Of a DNA stretch of 64,000 nucleotides, positions 35,686 through 47,600 are shown one piece after another. The notes under the pieces were generated by a model. That model saw only the letters and a list, made by a program, of their open reading frames with translations. It was not told the DNA's origin and made no database searches. Both the position numbers and the translations under genes were made by a program. Numbering within the stretch: position 1 is the stretch's first letter; every line of letters begins with the position of its first letter. The stretch covers positions 370,558-434,557 of the forward strand of contig QANU01094673.1 in assembly GCA_003254905.1 (NCBI GenBank), given 5' to 3'. This DNA comes from Nissolia schottii. Lineage: Eukaryota; Streptophyta; Magnoliopsida; Fabales; Fabaceae.

Positions 35686-38600
35686 GGGAGGGTAAAGTTG
35701 GATTTTTAATTTTATGAGGGTAAATTTGTCTATTTGCATTTTCAAAATCATTCATATCCCATGGGAATGTTAGAATCCCATAAGTGATGGTGAGATTAAA
35801 ATTGAGGGGAAGTGTGAGTTTTTTTTTAATTTTTGGGAATATAACTTTTTTTGAAATGTTTTTTTTTATTTTGCGAACTAAATGTAGGAATTTATCATTC
35901 CCAAACTCAGATTCTTGAGAACGCTAACGAATTTCGCAAACCACACACTCCCTAGTGTGCATCACATCATAAACCAAAAAAAATGTTAAGAATGCTCGAC
36001 ATGCAAAGTCTCCTAAGTGATTTCTTAATTTCATGCATTGCTTTCTTGTGCTGCTCTTCTTGAGTACATCGAAACAACCTTATTAATATTTTTTTTTTTG
36101 AAGATTTACTTTTTCTTACTCTAATGATACATAAGAATTTCTTTGTTTTTCAAGAGTTTTATGGAGTTATATTTGAAATAATAAGTATAAAAAAAGAACA
36201 CCTTATTAGAAGATAATGCAATTCAAAATTTAATGTAGAAAATTTTTAAAATGCTCTACACTCTAGGCCACCCAAATGTTTCCTTAATTTTGTGCCTCAA
36301 TTCCTTAGTGATACTATCTTAAGTTGCGTTTGGTTGCTAAGACAGACTAAGATATGGAAACATAGACATAAAGACAAAGTCATAAAAGTTGGTCTTGTAT
36401 TCTTTTTGGTGATAGGGTACAAGCCATACTTATTCGTATCTATATTTTGTTTGGTTTAATAGAGACAAGACAGAAAATACCCTCTAAATGACTTTAAATA
36501 CTCTTATTGCATTAATTTAATAGGAAAAAAATGCATTGTCCTACTCTAAAAGGTTGTGTCCCCGTGTCCTGTGTCCCAACAAAACGGAGGTACAGAAAAT
36601 ACACAAATTTTTTGTCCTTAAACACAAATGTTTGTGTTTGTCAATAAATATATAAGATTTTTGTCAGTATTTATATCTGGTCTCAATAAACAAACGATGG
36701 CTTTGAGTACTTGGAGCCTTTCTTAAAAGAACTGTTTTATTATTTCACAAACTCCATGGAAGCTAGCTTCCTCAACAGAAAGAAAACCAGAGAAAATGTA
36801 AGGAGAAAAGAGAAAAATGATTCAACTAAATTTCTCAATTGATGAACGATAGGTACAGAGGCTTATATATTGAGCCTTAGTCCTAGTTAGTTACAAGCGA
36901 GAGTAACAAACTATCAGCTACATAACAGACTAATAGCTACTGTTGTTGCGGCATAATTAATTTTAGACTGAGGTTTAAATACTGGTAATATTATTTTCAT
37001 TGTGACGATTTTTCTTAAAAAAATAAGAATTTTTCTCTTTTTCAAGAGTTTTTCGGAGCTAGATCTGGAATAGTCAACATTAAAACAAAAACAAATTAAA
37101 AAGACTTAAGCTATTGCAATTTTAATTTAGAAAATGATAAAATAAAGAGAAATGCTTTAGGTGCAAAGTCATCCAAACGTTTCCTTAATTCAATGTATTT
37201 CCCTAGTGCTACTGTCCTCAAGCACGTCTATCTAGCATCTCTTAGAAGAACTCTTTTAATTTTTTCACTGTAAATTCCTTTTTCTTACTTTATACATATG
37301 AGTTTCTCTCTATTTTTTTTAGAGTTCTCTGGCGTCGAATTTGAAATAATTAGCATCAAAACAAAAAAACATATTAAAAGAATAAAATCATTAAAAGAAT
37401 GACTCAGTTTCAATTTTGATGTAGACAATATAATGTTAAAAATGCTAAACACTCGAAGTTACCCAAATGTTTTCTCAGTTTCACGTATTATTTTCATAAT
37501 AATACTCTCTTTTCGGCACTTTCTTAAAAGAATCTTTTTTAATATTTTCATTAAGAAGACTTTTTTTTGTTAATTTAAAAACATTTAATCTCTCTATTTT
37601 TAGAGTTTTCTGAAGTTTGATTTAAAATAATCGAACACCAAAACAAAATCATTTTAGAAGAATGACGCAATTTTAATTTCAATGTGAAAAATGTTAAGAT
37701 TGTTCTGTACTGAAAATCTCTCAAACTCATCCCCAATTCCATGCATTGTTTCTTTAGTGCTATTCTCCTCATGTACTTCGATCCTTTCGAAGAATTGAAT
37801 ATTTTTGTTTAATTGATTCAAACGATCATGAAATTATTGAAAAAGTAAGCACATGGACATATTTTCAAGTGACTTTACTACTTATATTTATTTTCAAAAT
37901 AAAGTGAAGTGGAAAGAAGTAATGGCAAAATAAAATGAATGTTTATGTGCTGTTTTTAATTTGGCATTTTTAACAACTTTTTTCTATGTAGTGAGACAAT
38001 GAAGTCCACAAGCTCAAAGTTGCTGGAACTGAGTTACCTCATCCTGAGGATGATCCTAGAGGGCTATGACCTTCCAAAGCACTACACTTCGGATATTGAA
38101 CACATGAAGGGCACTACTCATTTGCGGGTGATGAAGTACAAAGCTCCTGAAATAAACAAAGCAGGTGAAGTTGGCCTTTTTGCTCACACTGATATAAGTG
38201 CCTTATCCATTCTATGCCAAAATGAAGTCCAAGGTCTTGAGGTGCAAACCAAAACAGGCAAATGGATTCAACTAGAGATACCCAAGGATGCCTATGTGGT
38301 CATTGTAGGTGATGTACTGAAGGTATGTATATATATAGTATACACGCACACATACATACACAAATCTAGTTGCTCTTTCTCATTCTCTAATTAGTTTCTA
38401 TATGGTTAACTATATTTTTGAGAAAAACTGCATTGTTAGTCCGCGAAGCTAGAGTCTTTACAAATTAGTCCATAAGATAAAAAGAAACGTATGTTTACTT
38501 TTACGGACTTGTATGTTAAAACTTAAAAGTTAAAACTCTAAATATACTTTGAGAATTGAAATGTATGTGTTTTTTATTTTATGTATTGACAACATATTCC

Positions 38601-41600
38601 TAGAGACTAAAATGTATATTTTTTTTATATAAATGTTAAATTCTTTAAAATATTTCACTTTTTTTATTGGTTTCTTGATTTGGTATTCTTGTTTAAATAT
38701 TTTGTTGAATACTTTTTTATTTAGGGACTTTTAATCCGTTTGGATTACTTACTAAGAAAAATTCATTTTTTATATTTTATTTCTGCTTCTCAAACATTAT
38801 GTTATGGTTCTAGTATGTTTATTTTTTTAATGAATCATTTCATGTTAAATTTAGTCATGTTATGATAGAGAGAGACACACATTTGAAATAAGTGGACCCT
38901 TCATAAAATGGTAGGATTTAAATCAAAATATTTGTGTTTTTTTTTCTCATAACATGATCAAACATGATCAAATTTAACATGAGAGAATTCGTTCCCTTCT
39001 CTTAAACATTTGTACAATTGGTCAACATATAGCTAACCAAGACGAAGAAATGTTAATCCACAATATTTTTGAGGAATCAAAACTAAAAATAGTATTGAGG
39101 TTGACGAGAGATAGTAGCTCAAGTAACATCTCTCTTAGACTTGGTTTGGTAATATTATGACTCTACAAAAGTTGCTGAATTCTTTGAACTCACTAAAAGC
39201 TGCTCTTGAAAACTACAGTAGTACTATTGTTTGGTAAAATAAAATAAAAAACTATTGTCAATAAGCATAAGCCATAAGAATGATGTTTGATAAATATACC
39301 ATTTTTTTTACTTCAAAAATTACACTATATTGGTTGTAAAGAAGTTTGAACCTAGACCTTCATGCATTCTACCTAAACTCTTTACCACTCGACCAATCCT
39401 AGTGACTTAATATATCGTTAAGTTAATATTAAAATATAAAATAATTATAATGGATATAAATAATAAAGATCATTCATATTTTAATATTTAATTAATTATT
39501 GAGTGACAAAATTGAAAATTTGTTAAATTATAAGATTATTTGAATATTTTTAAATTTTGAAGAGTTAGAGTCAGTTCTAAAAAACTTTATTTGGGAGATC
39601 TTAACACTATAAGAAAACAGCTCATTACCGACAGAGTTACCGTTAGAAATTTTCGTGGTTATCGTAAAATATTTACTTTACCATCGGGTTTAGGGTCAGT
39701 AGGCGGGCCGGCGGTGAAGTTGTCGATGGTAATCAATTTAGCGTCGGTTGCAGCAAACCGACGATACTTTCTGACGGCAGACGCCAACCGTAACCGATTC
39801 ACTTGTGAGTACATTTGAACCGACTTACCGTTGGTTCATCGCGACGGTAGGGATAATAATATTTTATTCCTACATCACCGTCGGCCACAACTGATGATAA
39901 CTGAATTACTATTTTATCCCTCCACCATCGATAATACTGACGGTAAATATGTTATTTTTTTATTTGATTGTATACCTTCAGTTATAAACGATGGTAAAGA
40001 TAATAATATTTTATTCCTTTACCGTCGACTCGGACCGATGGTAAGTATATTACTATTTTATTCGTCCGATTACCGTTGGAGATAATCGACGATAAAGATA
40101 ATAATATGTTATTCTGTTACCGTCGCTTGTTTTGTTGTTGTCGATGGTAAAGATATAATTATTTTATTCTCAAAATATTAATATTTTAATTATGTTACCG
40201 TCAGTTTGAGTTCGACGGTAATAATCAAATATTTAAAAAATTAATTAAAATTTTAATATTTATTTTAAATAATTATTATTTATTTTAATTAAAATTATAT
40301 AATTATATTACTGAATAATTTTAATTAAATTGATAAATATATAGAAATTTATATTTTATTTAATTAATATGGAAAATTTATTTATTATTATATTTATTTA
40401 ATTATTATTCATTTTAATTTTAATTTTAATAAATTATATAATTTTATTAATAAATAATTTTAATTAATTTTTTCAATTTATTAATATATAGAAATTTATA
40501 TTTAATAACCAGTTAAATATTTGTTTAAGTAATACTAAAATATTAAATAAAAATTAAGCAATTAAAATAGGGAATTGTAAGCATGGCAAAGTGGTTCAAC
40601 AAAGTGGCAATTAAAATGCTTATATTATGTATATATAAACATGGCAAACAAATAATTGACAAAGTGGTTCAACAAAGTGGTCCCCATATATACATCATTG
40701 CATGTTTAGATTCATTACATAGTTAAAAATGCAAATAATATACATAATATATTAAGACTAAAGGAACACTACTCCATTTAGTCAGTACAAAATATGAACA
40801 AGGTAGACGATGTCGGAATATCTTGCTGGTGCCTGGAGAATTTGGCCTTCAATCCTCCTCGGGGTCTTCCTCCTCAGGGTCTTCATCCTTTTCCTTGCGG
40901 TTCTTGTTTACCTGATAGTCTACTCGTCTCAGTAGTTGTTCTATGAGAGCCATATGTCGAGTCCGTAGACCAAGAGACTCGGGTGGGGATGCCGTGGCGG
41001 GGACCGAGTTTGGGTCTATCTCCATCCCCTTGTTCGTCGGGATGCTTGCCATCTACGTTACTTATGATATAGAAATTTATATTTAATAACTAATTATGAA
41101 ATAAAGTAATTAATACTAAAATGTTAAAGAAAAATAGAAAAATTGAATTGTATAAGGCAATAATAGTAATAACAAAGGAAATTTAATATTTAAATTGTTC
41201 AAATAAATACAAATCGTAGCTAGTCTGATGATGAAAGGTAAACACTATCATCGTCATTTTCAGAATTTAGGTCCTCGTCAAAATCCTCTTCTTCTTCTTC
41301 TTCTTCTTTTTTTTTCTTCTTCCCCATCACTGTCAACATAACCAGTTGAATGTTGATAGAGGTTAGAAAGTTGAAATATTTTTGGTTCATCGTTTGTTGT
41401 TAATAATGTGTTTGTATTTGCTGTCTGAACAATAATTGTTACGGGGATTGGGTCCGGCACTTGATACGGTTGAACATACGATAATTGCTTAGCTGATTGC
41501 AAGCCATCCGACTCAACTTGGCCACTTGGTTTGCTTTTAATCACAACTTTCCAGCTTGATTGAGTAGCTCCTGCATAGCCAGCATAGTAAACTTGTTTGG

Positions 41601-44600
41601 CTCTTTCAGCAATGATGAATGGATCATACCCGTTGTACTGCCTTGCATGATTAATCTCAGTAACGTTGTAATCTGGATGAGTTCGTATTCCATATGGGAA
41701 AGGATCGTACCAATCACAACAGAAAAGAACAACGTGATTATGTGGGTCATTGTGTGCATATTCTAATACAAGAATCTTTTGAAGCACTCTGTACCAATCA
41801 ACGCTTGTTTCATCATTATTAGAATATCCACCATTGACACAAACATCATTGTTGTCTTTCTTTTTATTAGCTGCCCATTTATGTGTGTGGAACTTGTATT
41901 CATTAACAAAATAAATGGTCCAGCTAATCGCTTTGTTCATCAGTCACCATGTTAACCTCATCAAGTTACTGTCGTTACTAGAATAATTTCCTAAAAAATG
42001 CATGGTGACAATAAGTTAAGCTTAATCGATTATGATATATACTCTTTTGTTCAGTTAAAGCATATAATATAAATCCGTTAAACACATACGTAATTGGAAA
42101 CCATAATGTAAACATTTGATCGATGCATTGATCACTAAATCCTCGTTGAAACATCCTGAACACATGCATCAATGGTAACAAACCGTCGGTTAAAGTGTAT
42201 GTTAATCAAATAAAGTATATTAAAATGGTCAAACGAACTTTCTCATAGAAGGGAAGTACTTATTCGCAATTGAGCAAAACAACTAAGTGAGCTGCTTCAT
42301 TTTCTTGTGCACTCAACCAGTAATCCTTTCCCTTTCCTGCCGGACGACCAAATTGATTGAATATAGAAAAGGTCAATTGACTAGGCATTCCTCCACCATC
42401 GTCGTTTTGTCCTACCGTGGTTCTATTGCAATTAACATTAGCAGCAAAGTAGTACGAACAGAAGAAGGAAGTTTCTTTCGTCAAGAATGCCTCGCATATC
42501 GACCCCTCAACTTGAGCTCTGTTCTAAATGGTTCTCTTGAAGACTCTCATGCATCTTTCAAATGGATACATCCACCTATACTGAATCAGACCACACGTTC
42601 GAGCCTTGTAAGGAAAGTGTACAGGCAAATGTTCTGTTACCTAAAAAAGGCAGGAGGGAACAATCTTTCAAGTGAACACAGGATGATTGGAATGTTGTAT
42701 TCCAAGAGTAAGAGGTCTTCAACATTAACTTTGGACGAGCACAATGTCTTGAAGAAGTGACTTAGTTCACTTAGAGGCTTCAACACGTTCTTCGGTAGTT
42801 CTTTGAATTCAATTGGCAGTAAACATTGCATAAACACGTGACAGTCATGACTTTTTATTCCAACCAATTTTTCTTGGGCGATGTTTACACATCGAGCCAA
42901 GTTAGATGCATAACCATCAGGCAGTCTAAGAGTTTGCAACCAATGAAGAACACTTTGAACTTATGGCTTGTTGAGGGTGTAGCAAGCCTTCGGCTTGGTT
43001 GCACAACTGCCATAAATGTCTTGTAAATTCAACTCCTGGCATCTACAAACCACTTTCAAGTCCAGTCTTGCCTTCTCATTGTCCTTGGTTTGATCAGGGT
43101 TCATGACAGTATGCATTATATCATCAAAAACATTCTTTTCAATATGCATAACATCAAGACAATGATGAACCAAGTGTTACTCAGGATAGCAACCTAAGAG
43201 GGGGGTGAATTAGGTTTTACTAGTTTTTCACCGATTTTGGTTCTTTGAAATATTTGAAACCCTAATCCCCAATTTTAGAAAAGACCCAGCAATTACCGAA
43301 TAGATAATGATGTTAAAGCAGCGGAAATGTAAATTGCTGAATGTAAAGAGTGTAGGGATAAGAAAGATCACACCGGAGAATTTATCCTGGTTCACCTTCA
43401 ACCACCGAAGGCTACGTCCAGTCCCCTGTTCTGATTCAGGGATTTTTCCACTATGTAAACTTGTTTTGTGTACAACCTCACCCCGAGGCACTTACACCAA
43501 CAACTACAAGAGAACAACCCGTTCCCCTGGTTACACAATGCCCTCACCGAACACTACGGTGATAATCAGAATCCACACCGAACACTACGGTGTTTACAAA
43601 ACCACACCGAACACTACGGTGCCACAATTGATTCACAATTGTTGAAGAAGTAATACAATGGCTTTACCAATCCTAAATTCAGGGTTGGAAGTTTTCCTGA
43701 ATAGAAAGCACAAAAGATATAACAGTTAAGGCTCAAAGGGCTTTCTTAAGATTTGGATTGAAACACCATTGAAATTTGATCAGAACTTTGTGAATATGAA
43801 AGTGAGAATTGAGTTCTGGAGTTCTGTATGAGTTTGCACGAGTTTGGCACTTATATAGGCATAGGTGCCTCTTCATGAACCATTGCCATGGCTTCCAAAT
43901 GCCAAACAACACATTGTTTCATGAAAAAACACATCAGTTCGTGCATGTAATCGATTAACCAAGTGTGGTAATCGATTACACTCATAACCGTTACCAATTT
44001 TCAAAATTCAAATGATGGTAATCGATTACCAAGAGTGTGTAATCGATTACACATGCAACAATTACCAATTTTGAAAGTTCATAAGGTGGTAATCGATTAA
44101 CACAAATGGGTAATCGATTACACCTATGAAAAATGTCATATTTTCGAGTTTCTTATGTTGGTAATCGATTACCACGAGTGTGTAATCGATTACACATATA
44201 GAAAATGACATATTTTCAAATTTGTGTTGATGGTAATCGATTACATTAAGTGAGTAATCGATTACTCATGTAAAAATGATTTCCAAGTGTTGCAAACCCT
44301 AGAAAAGTGTTGCTAAATGAGTTTAGGGTTTTAGCAAAGATGTTAGACTTGTTGTAATGAAAACCTTATGAGCCATTAACCATGATATCAATAACAAGTG
44401 CTAACTATTAAACTCTAAGGTAAAAACACTTGAACCTTCAATATGATGATCGGTTGATCGTTGCAATTCATCGGTTGTGTCTTTGCCTTTTTCTCGCTTT
44501 TTGTTGATGTTCTTGTCTTCATCAAAACCTAGCCATTATAGGTCAGAGAAAGAATCTTCTTCACACCAAGTTATCTTTCCAACACGGCAAATCCCAGAAT

Positions 44601-47600
44601 ATGATCTTCTTCATCCAGTTATGTTGTTCCTCTTAACTTGGAAGACTAACATTTCCACTCTCAGTGAACTTGGGAAACTGTCTAACCCTCCTCCAAATGT
44701 CTCGGTCGATTAATATTTGTAGAGGCTCTTCGTTTTCAATTATGTTCTTCCGGAATCCATACTTACTGTTCCTAAACGTGTGACCAGGTTCCAAGAATAC
44801 CCTATGACAATCAAACCACGATTGTTTTTGTCCGTTTGGTAGCCGGAATGCCTTAGTTTCTTCCATACAAACTGGACATGCCAACCTTCCCGCTGTCATC
44901 CATCTAGACAACATGCCATTAGCAAGAAAATCGTTAATAGCCCACATCAAATATGCCTTCATCATAAAATTTTGGTTCATGGACACGTCGTACGCAAGCA
45001 CACCTGGACTCCACAACATGTTCAGTTCATCTATCAATGGTTGGAGGAAAACATCAATCTTAGAATGTGCAGATTCTTCCCATATCGGAGTATTTGCTTC
45101 TTCTAGTAAACTATAGAAATTTTTAGCCTCCGTATTAGGTTCCTCGTCAAGCATGTTACAGTCAAATGCATCGTTAACCATTTTAGAAAATCTATCGTTG
45201 TCATTAAATTGCCTCCTGTTTCATCATCTTCTTCAGCATGTGCGCGACTTGTACTTCCCCCTTCGTAATGCAGCCGACTGAATTGATTGACACCGTTAAC
45301 ATCCACCTCTCTGTGGTCAGTCCATATCCAGTAATGCGGCTCAAACCCATTCTTATACAGATGCATTCTAACCATTTCAACATCCAATATTCTATGGCAT
45401 TTGCACAAAGAACGAAAACATCTAATGTTTTGCTCTGCTATATACGGGTGAATAGTTATAGGGTTCATACAAAAGTAGTCGACGCCCTCAAAAAATTCTG
45501 GCTTTATCGCTCCTCGGTTCTCGTAGTATCTATCGTACATCCAAAATATATTCGACGGAATCATTTTTCTAGAAATCCTCCATGCATGTTACATAATTAA
45601 TGGACATGAACTTAATGATTTCAATTACTTTAATCTTCTATATTATACATTTCCACACAATATTTCCTAAACCGTTTTAAGACATAGACCCTCCAATCTC
45701 CGCAAACAACATATAATCACCGTTGCCAACACATCAATTCACATAATGTCGGAAAGAAACGCTAAGCGTTCTTCCCCTAGTCCAGCCATACAACTCCAAT
45801 CCTACAAATCTATCCTAAGAAAATAAGTCTCTATCCTAGTATCAATAAATTTAAAGACATACCTAATTGTCGTTGATAATTGTTTGAGCAATCTCCTCGT
45901 TCAATCTCCTTTGATCCTCAGTTGGTTGCAATTAAGCTACAAGTTCATATCAACAAGTTCAAAGCTAAAAAACATCTAGAAAAAAATAAATTAAAAAATA
46001 TTACAAACGAAGCAAACAAAAAACAAATAGAAAAAAAAAGAAATGAAATGTTAAATAGACATAGACATAGTTTTGAAAAAAATAACATATATAATTTCTA
46101 GTGTAAGGGAAAGAACAAAAGAAATAACAAAATAATGATTACAAGAGCGTGGTAGTGGCGCGAAGGGATTGTGAAGTGGCAACAAAGGAAAACAAAGGAA
46201 AAAAAAAAGATTATACAATGCAGGAAAAGATCGACCTCTAGCAAGGGAGTGGCAATGGTGGTGTGGTGGAGTGACGGTGGTCCGGCGATGGGGCAAGCTG
46301 GTGGTGGAGTGGGGGAAGAGAAGGGAGGAATGGAAGAGAAGAAGAAGAAGAAGAAGAATGGAGAAATAATGGGAAGAAGAGAAAGGAAATTTGTTTAAGT
46401 GTTCGGGGTTTGAGACTTTACCATCGAATTGTTTTGACAGTAAGTATAGAGTCTGATGGTAATAACGAAGTACAAAACGCATCATTTTATTAAACCCATT
46501 AACGTCGGACATGACCGTCGGCAACTTGTATCCCAAAAATGATGTGTTTTATACTGGGAAATTACCATCAGTTAATGAAAACTATCCGATGGTATTCCAA
46601 CTAAATGACGCCAAGTTTTGGAGCCAAAATTATTCTGTTACCGCTGGCCTAACAAACATTGACGGTAAACATGTCAAATTCAAAACACTGCATTTTGGGG
46701 ATATTTTTTATCGGCGGGATTGACCGACGGTAAATAGTATCATAGAACGCAGCATTTCTATTTACTCATTTTCGTCAGGTAATGAAAATAAGCCGACGGT
46801 AACTTGTATACCATAAATGACAAGTTTTGTTCTGTAAGATTACCGTCGGTACATGAAAACTATCCAACGGTAATCCACCTAAATGACGCCAAGTTTTGGA
46901 GCCAAAATTATAACCTTACCGTATGCGCCTAACCTACACTGATGGTAAACATTTTACCAAACGATTCGTTTTGGGTCGAATTCAAAGCATTGCATTTTGG
47001 GGATACTTTGTACCGATGGGAATGACTGGCGGTAAATAGTATCATAAAACGCAGCATTTATATTTACTCATTTTCGTCAGATAATGAAAATAAGTCAAAG
47101 TTACCGTCGGTTGATGCCGACGGTAAAGACTTCCCCTTCAGCCAACCTTCCTGGGTCAATGTCGAGCTCTTGCTGGGTTTGAATCTTCGCTAGCCTATCC
47201 AACTTGACTTTCTCTTTGAGAGGACCAGTTTCACCCATGAGTATTGCCTCTTTGAACATCAAAGGATCTTCCACTCTCTCATAGCACTCCAACCTAACTG
47301 CATTACGCAAGACCCAAACTAAGAAATGTGGGTTTGTGAAATGAAGTGAAGTGTGACCGAATACCTTTGTATTTACTCTAAGTAATGTAATGGCAAATGA
47401 GTAATTTAAAAAATAGATGTGAATATATTAATTAAAAAATCTACATTGACTAGAAAAAGTCCGTCGGAGTAAAAAAATTACATTAATTAAAAAAACTACA
47501 TTAAACACTAAACCTTAAACAAAAAAATAACATACTAAAAATCAAAATAATTCTCCTAAGTCGGCTGGATTCTCACGACCATCACTGTCAGAAGACGAAG

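Larger units (their letters stand above)
35960..37860 (+). repeat. Degenerate ~260-300-bp tandem repeat in AOP intron 1
   Basis: Five units are anchored on a block like 'caaatgtttccttaattt' + 'catgcattgctttcttagtgct' near 36012, 36275, 37160, 37460 and 37715. Each is followed by 'ttcttagaagaact..ttttatt', 'tttcttactttaaaaacat' and a 'tttttagagttttctgg' block. A MITE (36323-36700) and an LTR-like piece (36755-36960) interrupt the series. A further unit start lies at about 35090, before the 35138 MITE. Confidence 0.65.
43175..44565 (-). mobile_element. Solo LTR, 1391 bp, in the CACTA B transposase gene
   Basis: Plus-strand ends are TGTTACTCAGG...CTTCACA with a 5-bp duplication CCAAG on each side (43170-43174, 44566-44570). 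Skipping it restores the continuous transposase reading [18 protein letters not shown]. Orientation is probably minus, because the best TATA box (CTATATAAG, 43851-43860) reads that way and places the palindrome array upstream as U3. No internal region, so it is a solo LTR. Its family is not recognised. Three small hairpin repeats lie downstream of the TATA box. Confidence 0.85.
41233..45600 (-). pseudogene. TNP2-type CACTA transposase, copy B (interrupted)
   Basis: Order on the minus strand: the transposase-associated N-terminus ([20 protein letters not shown] with [10 protein letters not shown] and [14 protein letters not shown]; 45564-45103), Transposase_21 ([48 protein letters not shown]; to 44571), then after a solo [23 protein letters not shown] (43174 downward), a DUF4218-type block ([52 protein letters not shown]; 42939-42637) and a DUF4216-type block ([18 protein letters not shown]; 41940-41278), ending in an acidic tail. 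TNP2 proteins cut and join the element ends. Defects: solo LTR insertion, loss of about 0.66 kb between SAHS and KIDVFLQP that copy A keeps, and several frame breaks. Dead transposase gene. Confidence 0.88.

Noticed and set aside
43948-44264. CRISPR-like array
   Set aside because: The repeat is only 10 bp, perfectly palindromic and paired at 21 bp, the spacers are related to each other, and the host is a plant. It is an LTR promoter-type array.
46171-46398. Lys/Glu-rich 75-residue ORF
   Set aside because: Low-complexity purine-rich DNA upstream of the CACTA transposase. The opposite strand is equally open.
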